Shown: positions 1-10,719 of the stretch, piece after piece
Layout: each line of letters opens with the position of its first letter
How positions within the stretch are numbered: the stretch's first letter is position 1
DNA from: Thinopyrum elongatum
Lineage: Eukaryota; Streptophyta; Magnoliopsida; Poales; Poaceae
Reading direction: 5' to 3'
NCBI GenBank assembly: GCA_011799875.1
Contig: CM022300.1
Span: forward strand, 170,951,837-171,015,836
DNA: 64,000 nt
Translations under genes and position numbers: made by a program
Notes under the pieces: model-generated
Database searches by the model: none
The model's input: the letters and a program-made list of their open reading frames with translations, nothing else
What the model was told of the DNA's origin: nothing

Positions 1-426
1 ACCACCTATTCCCTTAAGAACGCTAGCTTTCGGCTTCACCTGTCTGAGGTACATGTCCGGTGACCTGGTTGTAACAATCGCAGAGGTGCTTCCTTTATGC
101 CCTAGCCGAACAATCGGGAACGTAGGGCATAAACACAGGAGTAGGGCAACCCAGCTTGGCCAAAACTTAAGTCATAGAGGTGCATATAATGGCAAAAAGG
201 ATGTATATGAGCAAACAACATTTATATTTTGAGCTCCACACTCGAAATAATAATAAGCTTTGGTTAAAGAAGGCCCCAGTCATGGTGGGGTGTATACATT
301 TTAGGATGTTTTACCCCCCAAGTGTTCGGCTGATCCGAACACATCCTGATAATCGTATAAAAACAAGGAGAAGAAAACAAAATGAAGAGGAGAGAAAAAA
401 AAGGAACGAAAAAAATATGACCGAAC
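1..426 (-). other. 3' untranslated part of the Tat element
   Basis: No coding potential related to pol is seen after the integrase stop. Bases 362-420 are strongly purine-rich on the plus strand. The 3' LTR junction is outside the window. Confidence 0.5.
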
Positions 427-1705
427 TCATGCATAGAATCTTCGGAGCCGAGCAGCGTTCCATGGATTCGGCTCGAGGTGATTATCTGATGCATTACAAA
501 GGCGATAGGCTCCTCCTGTGAGAACTTCATCTATAATGAAGGGACCCTCCCATTTTGGTTTGTGCTTGTCCTTCTTCTTCTCTGGGAGGCGTAAAACAAG
601 TTCGCCGACATTATAAGTCTTGGCCCGCACTTCTCTGCTTTGGTACCTCCGAGCCTGCTGCTGATAGAATGCGGAATGGGCTTTTGCAACATCGCGCTCC
701 TCCTCCAGGCCGTCTAGGTCATCCTGCCGATCGAGCTCGGCTTCTCTCTCTTCATACATGCGCACTCGAGGTGAGTCATGAATAATATCGCAGGGCAAAA
801 CAGCCTCTGCGCTGTACACCATAAAAAAGGGGGTGTATCCGGTTGTGCGATTGGGCGTGGTCTGCAGCCCCCAGAGTACGGAATCGAGTTCCTCAATCCA
901 GTGCTTATCTGACTCCCGTAGGGATCGCACTAGTCTGGGTTTGATGCCGCTCATTATCGGGCCATTAGCCCGTTCGACCTGACCGTTTGTTTGAGGGTGA
1001 TATACGGAGGTGTAATCGAGCTTGATGCCCAAGTTAGCACACCAAGTTTTCACCTCATCGGATGTAAAGTTAGAGCCATTGTCAGTAATGATACTGTGAG
1101 GGACACCATAACGGTGTACAACGCCAGATATAAAGTCGATCACCGGTCCAGCTTCAGCCGTTTTTACTGGTTTGGCCTCTATCCACTTAGTGAATTTGTC
1201 CACCATAACCAGCAAATATTTCTTCTTGTGGCTTCCCCCTTTAAGGGGTCTGACCATATCCAGCCCCCAGACGGCAAAAGGCCAAGTAATGGGGATTGTT
1301 TTTAAGGCGGTGGGTGGCATGTGACTTTGATTGGCGAAAAGCTGGCATCCGACACAGCGCTGTACAAGAGCCTGTGCATCTGCTCGGGCCGTAGGCCAAA
1401 AGAAAGCTGTACGGAAGGCCTTACTTCTGAGGGCCCGAGCGGCGGCGTGATGGCCACCGAGACCAGCATGTATTTCAGCCAAGAGCTGCCGTCCCTCCTC
1501 TTCGGAGATACATCTTTGAAGAACTCCAGTAGTACTTTTCTTGTAGAGTTCTCCTTCATGAACCTTGTAGGCTTTCGAGCGTCAAACTATGTGACGGGCC
1601 TCATTATGGTCCTCAGGGAGCTCCCTCCTATTAAGGTAGGCCAGGAAGGTTTCGGTCCATGGAGCAATGGCAGCCATGATTATATGGGCAGAAGGTATCA
1701 TTTCG
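427..1705 (-). pseudogene. integrase of the Tat element
   Basis: The region before 1482 holds the integrase N-terminal part, interrupted by TGA at 1582-1584. The main frame 1482-427 gives the zinc-binding HH..CVGC region, then the catalytic core with D in GLDMVRPL, D in IITDNGSNF and E in HPQTNGQVERANG. A C-terminal domain follows (YNVGELVLRL, KWEGPFIIDEVLTGGAYRL). No chromodomain follows, as expected for Tat elements. The ORF ends naturally at 427. Confidence 0.85.
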
Positions 1706-2432
1706 GTGCCTGAGCCCCGATGATATCAGAATTGTGTTCGGCATTTGAGGGTATGATCGGCTCCGGACTAGTGTTGCTGCTCTTGTCCTGCCATACCACG
1801 GATGGCTTGAAGAGCCTTTCCACAAAGGTGTTAGGTCGGACGGGGTCACGTTTAGCGCCCATTCGAGCAAGGATGTCCGCTGCCTGATTACTGTCTCGAG
1901 CGACGTGATGAAACTCGAGCCCCTCAAACCGAGCTGATATTTTGAGTACGGCGTCGTGGTATGCCGTCATGTTTGGATCTTTTGCATCAAAATCTCCATT
2001 TATTTGAGATATTGTGAGGTTCGAATCCCCATGCACCTCTAGGCATTGAATGCCCATAGAAACAGCTATCCGGAGAACGTGCAGTAGTGCCTCGCATTCG
2101 GCTGCGTTGTTGGAGTCCATGTACATTATTTGCAATACATAGCGGACTAAGTCCCCAGTAGGGGAAGTTAAGATTACACCGGCTCCCAACCCGGCTAACA
2201 TTTTAGAGCCGTCGAAGTACATTACCAAGTTGGAGTATGTGCTGTATTCTTTAGGGAGTTCGGCTTCCGTCCATCCGGCGACGAAGTCGGCCAACACCTG
2301 AGATTTAATAGCTCGGCGTGGTTTGTATGTTATTTCAAACGGTAAGAGCTCGATGGTCCATTTGGCTATGCGGCCGGTGGCGTCCCGATTATTTATGATA
2401 TCATTGAGTGGTACTTCGGATGCCCCGTGATC
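1706..2432 (-). pseudogene. second (archaeal-type) RNase H of the Tat element
   Basis: After the frameshift the minus strand encodes an RNase H-like fold with all expected acidic residues: YFDGS, NAAECEAL, HGDSNLTI and DSNQAADILARMG. A duplicate RNase H between RT-RNH and integrase marks the Tat group (established knowledge). The frame is open for about 240 codons and then shifts again near 1705, just before the integrase N-terminus. Confidence 0.8.
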
Positions 2433-3676
2433 GAACACTCTTGAAAGTAGTGCCGCAGCTTCCGAGATGCCATGAAGACCGCATACGCTATCTTTTGGTA
2501 GTGTGGGTATCGAGATTTGCATGGTGTAAGGACTGTCGATACATAGTATACTGGTTTTTGGAGTGGGAATTTATGTCCCTCTTCCTCTTGTTCGACGATG
2601 ATCACTGCGCTCACCACCTGGTGGGTTGCAGATATGTAGAGCAACATAGGTTCGCCGACGTTTGGTGCGGCAAGGATTGGGTTGCTTGCTAACAAAGCTT
2701 TGATTTCTTCCAATCCGGCTGTTGCCGCATCCGTCCACTCGAAGTGGTCGGTTCATCGGAGTAGGCGATAAAGTGGCAGTGCCTTTTCTCCCAATCTAGA
2801 GATAAAGCAGCTCAAAGCTGCCACGCACCCAGATAGTTTTTGGACCTGCTTTAGGTCTATTGGGGTTGCCAATTGTGACAGGGCTTGGATTTTGGCTGGG
2901 TTTGCTTCGATTCCTCTATTGGAAACAATGAACCCGAGTAGTTTTTCGGCTCGAACGCCGAAGACAAAATTTTTCGGATTGAGCCGTATGTCATATGTTC
3001 GGAGGTTGTCGAATGTGAGGCGTAGATCGTCCACCAATGACTCGACATGTTTAGTCTTGATGACTACATCATCTACGTATGCCTCCACTGTCTTGCCAAT
3101 TTGTTTCTCCAGACATGTTTGAATCATGCGTTGGTAAGTGGTGCCAGCGTTTTTTAGTCCGAACGGCATGGTGTTGAAGCAGAAAGGCCCATACATTGTA
3201 ATGAATGCCGCTGCGGGCTGGTCGGACTCCTTCATCTTAATTTGATGGTATCCGGAGTATGCGTCGAGGAAACATAGTGAATCGTGTCCAGCAGTCGTGT
3301 CAACGATTTGGTCAATGCGGGGCAGCGGGAAGGGGTCCTTAGGGCAGGCTTTATTGAGGTCTTTCAAATCGACGCAAAGGCGCCAGGATTTATCCTTCTT
3401 CGGTACCCTGACCAGATTTGCTAGCCAGTCCGGGTGTTTGATCTCCCTGATGAACCCTACTTCGAGAAGTTTAGCTAGCTCCTCCCCCATAGCTTGTTGT
3501 TTGGGTTTGGAAAATCACCGCAGTGTTTGCTTGACTGGTTTGAACCCCTTTATAATATTGAGGCTATGTTTGGCCCGTCTGCGTGGGATCCCGGGCATGT
3601 CCGAAGGGTGCCAGGCGAATATATCCCAATTTTCGCGCAGGAAAGCTCTTAGTGCGGCGTCGATCGTTGGATCTAG
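2433..3676 (-). pseudogene. reverse transcriptase and first RNase H of the Tat element
   Basis: The RT core is clear from 3490 down to 2756. It has the entry motif VRVPKKDKSWRLCVDLKDLN, FLDAYSGYHQI, PFGLKNAGTTYQRM and the catalytic YVDD box. RNase H follows (LLYISATHQVVSAVI..., then YPHYQKIAYAVFMASRKLRHYFQ). Two in-frame TGA codons interrupt it, at 3515-3517 and 2753-2755, both readable as CGA-to-TGA. The frame is lost near 2430. Reverse transcription would need an intact copy elsewhere. Confidence 0.85.
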
Positions 3677-5281
3677 CTATGCTCCAATGGAGGCTGTCTT
3701 GTTGGGATCTGTCGGGTGTACTTGAAATTTTACTATTTTGTCTGCTGGTTTGAAAGAAGTGGACTTGGGCCTCTTATCGAGGATTACATCACCTTTGTCC
3801 ACTGTGGAACGAAAGGTGGTTAGCTCGTCGGCCGCTAGGGCTTCAGATAGTGCCTCGAGGGCCAAGGATGCCGTTTTGTTTTCGGTGCGGAGCGCTATAT
3901 CCGGATCACTGGTGATGGTGATAACTCCGTTGGGCCCTGGCATTTTGAGCTTCATATACCCGTAATGGGGTATGGCTTGGAAGCGTGTGAAGGCGTCTCG
4001 CCCCAACAAGGTGTGATATCCGCTATAGAAAGGTGCCACGTGGAAGAGCAACTCTTCGGCCCTGTAGTTCTCCGGCGTACCGAAAACTACATCAAGTTTA
4101 ATTTTCCCCGAACATCGTGCTTTACAACTGGGGATAGTCCCTCGAAAGGTGGTGATGCTTTGCTCGATGCGACTCTTGTCCATTTGCATTTTCTTGAGCG
4201 TGTCTTCGTAGATGAGGTTTAGTCCGCTGCCACCGTCCATGAGCACCTTGGTGAGTCGAAAGCCGTCTACAATTGGGTTTAGGACCAAGGCGGCGGGTGC
4301 TCGGACTGATCTGGCCCTTGGTTCATCGTCGGCGATGAAAGTTATTGCCGTATCGTTCCAAGGATTTAGTGCGGCTACTTGGTTGACTTCGGCGAGGTTG
4401 CGGAGCACCCTTTTGCGCCGATTATTTGAAGAAAAGGTCTCGAAGACCGTAAAGACATTGAGGTCGTCATCCTCCGAAGAGTGCTTCTTCGGGGTGGTGT
4501 TGGTGAGGATGGCCTCGCCACTCTTAGCCACCTGCCGGAGTACCCAACATTCCCGAAGGCTATGTGTTGATTCGATATTCAGCGTCGTGTGTATCTGACA
4601 GGGCTTGCCGAGTAATTCATCAAGGACAGTTCTATGTCCCATGAAGGGTTTGATTTTCTTGTCAATGAGATGATGATCGGGTGCCCCGTAAGGGTGCATC
4701 CTTTTTGCCCGTCCAGTGGGCTGCTTAAAGGCGGGAGGTTCCCACTGGGCTGTCTGGGCTTTCCAGGCGCTTTCCATTGCGCAGTACTTCTGTACTATAT
4801 GTGCCAAATCTGCAAAGTGCAGTATGCGGCAGCGGTTGAGGGCATTGAGGATTCCCTCGTCTGTACAGTTGCGGCAGAAGACTGAAACCGCGTCCTTGTC
4901 GCAGCAATCTTTAATCTTGTTTTTAACAAGGAGGAATCTGGCCCAAAAGGGATGGACCGTTTCCTGAGGTTGCTGTCGTACATACATTAGGTCACATACG
5001 TCTGGAGGACCTGAATTGCTTGGGGAATATTGCTTGTGGTGGGTGGGTGGGCTAAAATCTGAACCCCGACCCGCTATTGGATCCGGAGTTTGAAGAATCT
5101 CCGAGGTCACTAGTCCAGGATTAGGAGGGTCCTGGTGAGTTTCGGGCTCAACGCCTGATTCTATGTTCGAAGGACCTGTGGTCTCTTCCCGAAGACCGGT
5201 ATCCGGCTCGCAGGGCTCGGAAATCCGATCATAGCTTGTTATCAACTTGGGGGGAGAAGTATTCTCGGCTTGTTCCTCCAC
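3677..5281 (-). pseudogene. gag-protease region of the Tat element
   Basis: 534 codons. The N-terminal half is gag-like, with a QQPQETVHPFWARFLLVKNK segment resembling retrotransposon gag. The C-terminal half is a retropepsin-type aspartic protease. Its active site reads MDGGSGLNLIY, with the DGGS variant rather than DTG/DSG, which is typical of this plant group. The second hydrophobic-glycine motif is LLGRDAF. The frame ends at TAG (3677-3679), but homologous coding sequence continues in the same frame towards RT (DPTIDAALRAFLRENWDIFA). The stop is consistent with a C-to-T change at a CAG codon. No CCHC zinc knuckle is visible. Confidence 0.8.
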
Positions 5282-5323
5282 GAACGCTACTAGATGGGTG
5301 ATCAGCGGGGACTTGATTTCCCT

Positions 5324-5596
5324 CTAATCGGGTTTAAGCCCAATCCGATCATAGTCTGTTGCGACCGCTAGGGCGGCGATGCAATCCAGCAGTTCGTTTA
5401 AGGACGAGACATCTGCCGGATCCATCTTTTTGGAGTGTTCGAGGCCGATGCGGAGATGATGTTTGGCAATTTGGGGGGCCACCTTTGGCTTAACGGCCGA
5501 GCGGGCGCCCATGGTAAAACCGCCGAGTTGGAGGATCTGTCCCGGAACTAGGGCTCCTCCAGAGGTGATGTTGTCGTTGATGACAAGGCGAGCCAT
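5324..5596 (-). pseudogene. leader/gag N-terminal ORF of the Tat element
   Basis: A 90-residue reading frame starts about 50 bp inside the LTR and ends at an in-frame TAG (5324-5326). The same frame continues without a shift into the 534-codon gag-protease frame below. The two therefore look like one original ORF cut by a single stop. It includes a basic, Pro/Ala-rich stretch and an NELLDCIAALAVATDYDRIG segment. I do not recognise a named domain. Confidence 0.55.
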
Positions 5597-5643
5597 CGAT
5601 CCTTCCGCCGATGAAACAGAGGAACTCTCAATGAAAGCACCAA

Positions 5644-6118
5644 TGTCGGTGTCAAAACTGGCTGATCTCGGGTAGGGGGTCCTGAACTGTGCGTCTGAGG
5701 ATCGAAGGTAACAAGGGACAAAGGGAACACGATGTTTACCCAGGTTCGGGCCCTCTTAATGGAGGTAAAACCCTACGTCCTGCTTGATTGTATTTGATGA
5801 GTATAGGGGTTACAAGAGTTGATCTACCTCGAGATCGTAATGGCTAAACCCCAGATGTCTAGCCTATGGGAGTTATGATGGCCTCTACGGACCTAACCCT
5901 CCGGTTTATATAGACACCGGAGGGGGCTAGGGTTGTATAGAGTCGGTTTACAGAGGAAGGAAATTACACATCCGGACGCCAATCTTGCCGTCCACGCAAA
6001 GGAGAGTCCCATCCAGACTCGGGGAAAGGCCTTCTACCTTATATCTTCACGGCCCATCAGTCCGGTCCATGTCACATAACCCGGACGCCCGAGGACACCT
6101 TAATCCGGGACTCCCTCA
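5644..6118 (-). repeat. 5' LTR of the Tat-lineage element
   Basis: On the minus strand the LTR begins TGAGGGAGTCCC at 6118 and ends ACACCGACA at 5644, with the usual TG...CA termini. It is 475 bp long. The partner LTR is outside the window, so neither identity nor the TSD can be checked. Confidence 0.85.
5905..5912 (-). promoter_or_regulatory. TATA box inside the LTR
   Basis: TATATAAA on the minus strand, roughly 210 bp into the 475-bp LTR and followed by CCGGAGGGTT. The position suits the U3/R promoter of an LTR. This is inferred from sequence only. Confidence 0.6.
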
Positions 6119-8160
6119 GCCATATTTTTTGGCACCTTGTTATACGTACATGTACACGGTTTAGACTGGACTACCTGAACTGCTACGTCGGGGGCTCTAC
6201 TACTACACATCCCGCTGCTTGCTCGGCCACGGTTCATCGTTGCAGAGAGACCGATCGACCAGTATGTACGTACATGTTCGCGACCAGACAGACGACGCTA
6301 TGTACACTTCGATTGGGTGGGTCCCAGCTATTAGGGAGGATAAGGATGCACTTCCTTGCATGCAAAGATATAGCTGGTGGGTCCTAGCTATCAGGGGGAA
6401 GAATCATTTTTTCGTGCCTAATATGGAGGCACTTCCTTGCGTCCGAAGATATAGCTGCTAGGTCCCAGCTGTCAGGGGGGAAACATTTTTTCGCAAAATA
6501 CAGAGGCCCTTCCGGTGGGTCCCCGCTGTTAGGTGGAGGAATCATTATTTTGCGCGTAATAAGGAGGCACTTCCTTGTTGTGGCCATGAACCCAGCTGTC
6601 AGCCTCTCCACGTACAGTCCTGTTCCGATGGAAGTCGTTCCTTGACCATGTTGACCACGCCGCACCGAGAGCACCGAGGCAGTGCACGACGGCGAGGCCT
6701 AGGAAGGGAATGACCCAGAGCCGGGGAAGACTTGGCAGTTGTTTCCCATGCGGAGGGGAGTATGAGGGTTTACTGGTTCGGCTACAGTGTGAGGCTGCCA
6801 TCGCCGGAGAATAACAGAAGGTGTGCGTGAGTAGAGGGATGGCATGGCCAGCAGTGGCAGCACAGCCGGCCACGAGAGGCAGGAGAAGGTGGTCCAACCG
6901 GCGCTGGTTTCGGCGGCTGGAACAAGAACATCAGAGTTGAAGAAGCAGCGCCACCGTTGGATGTTAATCCAACGGTCACTGCTGCTAGCATCGTTTGTTG
7001 ACTACGTTAACAAAGCCTTGCATGCGTGTCAACTTAGTAGGCCCACAAGTGAGCCTCCGAATTAGGTGGGTCTGAGCTAGCAGGGAGGAATCATTTTTCT
7101 TGCCCGTAATAAGGAGGCACTTCCTTCCGTGCGAAGATGTAGCTCGTGGGCCCTAGCTATCATGGAGGGGAAACTTTTTTTCACCTAATAAGAATGAACA
7201 TCCTTGCGTGCGAAGATTGTAGCTAGTGGCTCCAACCTGTCAAGGGCAGGAATCATTTATTCTCGCATAATAAGGAGGCAAAAACTTGCGTGTGAAGATG
7301 TAGCTGGTGGTTCCCAGCTGTCAGACTCTTGACGTACTACATGCTGGCTCTCTTTGTTGACGTGCATCGTCGAGCAGAGTACGGTAGTGGATGAAGGCGA
7401 GGCCTAAGATGGGAACTATCTGGAGTTGTGGAACAAGGGGCACTGGAGTCCCTGGTGGAGGGGAGTACGAGGGACTGGTTCGACTGCCGGGTGAGGCTGC
7501 TGTCGCCGGAGAATAACAGAAGGTGTGGGTGAGTACATGTATGACCTGGCCACCGTTGGGAGTAGGGTGGGGCAGCGAGGCCTGCACGGTAGCACAGCCG
7601 GCCACGGGAGGCAGATGCAGGCGTTACAACCGGCAATGGTTTTGGCGGCTGGAGCAAGAGCAACTAGATCAGAGATTGAAGAAGCAGGATCATCGTTGGA
7701 TGTCAATCCAACGACTACAGATGTCAGAATAATTTGTTGACTTTTTCTTTTAGACCGTTAAATCGTTTTGTTCACTAAATGGACAACACCTTGCGCAGGC
7801 TTCGTCTAGTGGGCCAACAAAGTCAGCTTCAAAAGCTGTGGCGGAATGCAACCCATTTATTTAGGTTTTACAACCCATTTACTTTTGTTTGCCAATACAT
7901 CTATTTCCTGGGCTTTGACTCAAAAAATAATCTATTTCCTGGGCTGGGTTAAAATAATTATAGCCGATTTACCATTTATGATAATTTACAGCGCATTTGA
8001 TTATTTATTCGAATACACCTATTTACTGGGCTGGGTGAAAAAATAATATTGCATACATGCAGCCCATTTATCATTTCTGATAATTTAAAAGCCATTTTAT
8101 TTTAGTAGAAATGGACCCATTTTCTGGGATGGGTGAAAAAACAATGATGGTCTGGACTGA
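6119..8160. repeat. left copy of the CACTA subterminal arm (two tandem units)
   Basis: Two diverged units in tandem (about 6360-7080 and 7080-7840) share: GTGGGTCC...AGCTGTCAG blocks, ATAAGGAGGCACTTCCTT, a 350-bp GC-rich block, a CCGTTGGAT/ATCCAACGG hairpin and a GTTGAC-rich end. An AT-rich tail with TGGGCTGGGT/CCCATTTA motifs follows to about 8160. The whole arrangement recurs in inverted orientation at about 53500-55890. The match extends outward to base 6119 (TATTTTTTGGC next to TACGTACATGTACACGG), where the Tat element interrupts it. ORFs of 60-120 codons inside it recur wherever the repeat recurs and look like by-products of GC-rich repeat DNA. Confidence 0.8.
6954..6975. repeat. perfect 9-bp hairpin in arm unit
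   Basis: CCGTTGGAT, loop GTTA, ATCCAACGG. The same hairpin, slightly altered, is found at about 7694-7716, 54294-54315 and 55140-55161, once per arm unit. Confidence 0.75.
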
Positions 8161-9023
8161 GCATTTCGTATAAAAAAATAATATTGAGATAGGAATATTA
8201 TTAAAAAAAGTTAAGTTGGGCTTGGTAATCTTATTATATAAAAAACGAACTCAGTTGTGCATTTTATTAAAAGAAACATAGGCTAGGTTGCACTTATTTT
8301 AGGATCTTGTGTACAACTCTCGGCCCAGTTGCATTGCTGATGTTCAACGAGAAAGGCCTGTGTAGTACATTACAATTTTACACAGCTATTCAGCCCACAT
8401 TCAACGACGCCTAAAAAGGCCCAAACAAGGCTTCTGTACAACTTTTGGAAGTCACTTAGCTCAGTTAATAACTTATAAGAAAAAAGTTAGAGTACAGTGG
8501 AACCTAATTAAAAGCTATGACGAGCGAAAACATAATTCAACGGGTCCCACTTGTGTGTGTGTGTGTGAGAGAGACAAAGAGAGAGACCCATCGGTCGATG
8601 CTCATAAATACATCTTTCAGCCATATGCATTGTTGATGCTTAGTAAAAACTTATATAGTTGGCACAATCATATAGAACGTCTTATCACATTGAACTTGCA
8701 TACAAAAATTTCACACAGGTAGCACAATCAGGGTGGAAGCAGTGGATCACTATAGGTAGGGCTATGTTGAAACAAACAAACTTGTACATAACCGTTCATC
8801 GTCTTTATCAATGACGGGGAAATATCTTGAATGTTGTGCAAAGAAAACAGAGAGACGACACAATAAGTTCTGCTAGCACATTAAGTTGACGTAAACCCCT
8901 TTCTAAAAAAAGTTCATGTACAAAATTAGAATAGGTCACAATCAAATGTATTGGCACATTAGTGCTTCACACCGATTGCTCAGATTTAACTAGTATCTGA
9001 GAAGATTCAGTTGTTACCTCAAA
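8161..9023. other. intergenic, AT-rich; microsatellite at 8551-8590
   Basis: No gene seen. It holds a (GT)n(GA)n run at about 8551-8590 and one copy (about 8385-8480) of a roughly 95-bp sequence beginning CAGCCCACATTCAACGACGC, which recurs in direct orientation at about 10130-10225. Confidence 0.6.
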
Positions 9024-9891
9024 TTAGAGCACATCCAGGCAGCCACCTCTGCGTCTTGTCCCAAAGAAGCAGTGGCCTCCGCCACGTGAGGGAGTAGGCC
9101 CTGTGCCATCCATCGTTCCAAGCAACACGGGGAAAGTTTGACGTTGACTCCTGTAATGGACATCATCGACGGACCCTGGCACCAGCGGCGGTGGCAGGAC
9201 TTCGATTGATGGATTGACCACTTCTACGACATGCACAAACACTCGATACAGGTACATCCCTAACATGGTCCGCGGCGGCCTTGGTTGTGACGAATAGTAC
9301 AACCCCGGTTCCTGCATCGGTATCTCAACACCAATCACCTTCGGTACGGTGGACGGCATCTTCATCCATGCCAAAACCATTAGAGCCCAACTGTCTGGAG
9401 GAACAAACATACTTACAAGCTCACCTCCTAGGTCGTTGATAAGCTCATTCATGGACTCGCTGTTCAAGCACGCCGAGGCATGCCGTGGAAGGTAAGATTT
9501 GTTAACAACTCAAGGTCAGAGGCACCAAGCCCCAACCTGGGTGCCACCGATCAAAGCTCACCAGTGCGCCATCGCAGAACAAACGCCGGGAAGATTTGAA
9601 CACATGACTGCAGTCGAAAGTTGTCCGGAACCTGACGAAGAAATCAATCGGTGGCGGACAGACTTCGATGAGCAAGTCACTTATTTGGATGCCATGCGCA
9701 ATGCCAAGAGCTTTGACAAGGCCGTCCGGTGAGACGGGAGGCCGGTAGCTGTTGATGGTTACCATCAGCATTTTGCCGGCAAACTGGTCGTCAAGTGCCG
9801 CCATGCCACTTTTGAGCGACAGCAAGCAGCGCCCGAAGGAAAGACGGACCTCAGGATCTCTGTCTCAGAGATCCGCGTTGACCGGCGACAT
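9024..9891 (-). pseudogene. DUF4283-like / gag-like plant protein, broken
   Basis: Reading from ATG at 9891, the minus strand gives a continuous protein-like signal interrupted by TGA (9865-9867), a shift near 9520 and a TGA plus shift near 9470. Recognisable parts are LLIEVCPPPIDFFVRFRTTF, RRLFCDGALVSFDRWHPGW (the 'F..RW.P' block typical of DUF4283-like plant proteins), and a C-terminal part with PDSWALMVLAWMKMPSTVPK and a Pro-rich stretch. In grasses such proteins are often retroelement- or transposon-associated and their function is not established. The family assignment rests on pattern memory and is moderate. It lies next to an F-box pseudogene on the same strand and between two roughly 95-bp direct repeats. 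Confidence 0.55.
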
Positions 9892-10719
9892 GATAGTGCA
9901 CTTGAGTATAGGGAGTATAGGAGGGGGAGTAGGAATCGAGATTCCAGAGGTGAGGGAGGGGCGGGAGATTGGGGATGAAAAGGTAACATGAATTTCGAAC
10001 ACACGCCAATACACTCTTGGCGTGCAAGCGCACGAAAACACCAGTGGCGCCCACATGTTGGCCTAAGAGTCATTTTTCTTTCTTTTTTTGAGCGCCCGGC
10101 CAGAGAGTCATAATTGACCTGTTTGGCATTGCGTTACTACTCAGCCCATATTCAACGACACCTCACAGGCCCAAACAAGTGTACATCATCGAAAAGACAC
10201 TGAGCTCAAATTATAAATTGAAAAAAGGAGATATACTCTGAACACTGGAGAATGGTGTGCCCTCATTTAGCCCACCAGCAGTTCGAGACAATAAACAGTT
10301 TTATACAACAATATATAAAACATTCAAACACTGACTAGTGACTACTACTGACATAAACAACAAGACATGATAGTTCATAAGAAGTCTTGCTACACCACCA
10401 AAACGCACCCATCTGCAGTGCTCAGACTCTCGTGATCCAGACGAGAATGACAATCTAAACAGAAGCAACTATTACATAGTAAGAGTGACATAGACGAGGA
10501 TGATCAAATGATAAGGAGTCTGCATAACAAAAGAGAGAACTACCCATCCAGAACAAGCAGCAAAGACAACAAGTCATTCGAAGAGGGATGATCCAAGACC
10601 ATCATAATTTGCAGCCCTGCCTCAGCCACCAGGTATTCGGAGACACCAGAACTCCACCCTTTCAATGCAACAGCCCAATTACCTATCAACCTGAAGGCTT
10701 GAACCACATCACTGCATGT
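9892..10719. other. non-coding gap with a direct repeat copy
   Basis: No coding signal. It contains the second copy (about 10130-10225) of the roughly 95-bp repeat first seen at 8385-8480. The shared core is AGCCCA-ATTCAACGAC-CCT then AGGCCCAAACAAG. The two copies flank the DUF4283-like remnant. Confidence 0.5.

Larger units (their letters stand above)
1..6118 (-). mobile_element. Ty3/gypsy LTR retrotransposon, Tat lineage, partial and decayed
   Basis: The minus strand reads, in order, an LTR (5644-6118), a leader ORF, gag-protease, RT, RNase H, a second archaeal-type RNase H and integrase. The second RNase H between the usual RNase H and integrase is the known hallmark of the Tat lineage. 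The 3' LTR lies left of base 1, so the copy is cut by the window edge. I count in-frame stops at 1582-1584, 2753-2755, 3515-3517, 3677-3679 and 5324-5326, and two frameshifts, near 2430 and near 1705. It cannot encode its polyprotein. It has inserted into the CACTA-like arm that starts at 6119. A family name (for example Fatima) is suggested only by memory of similar LTRs. Confidence 0.9.
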
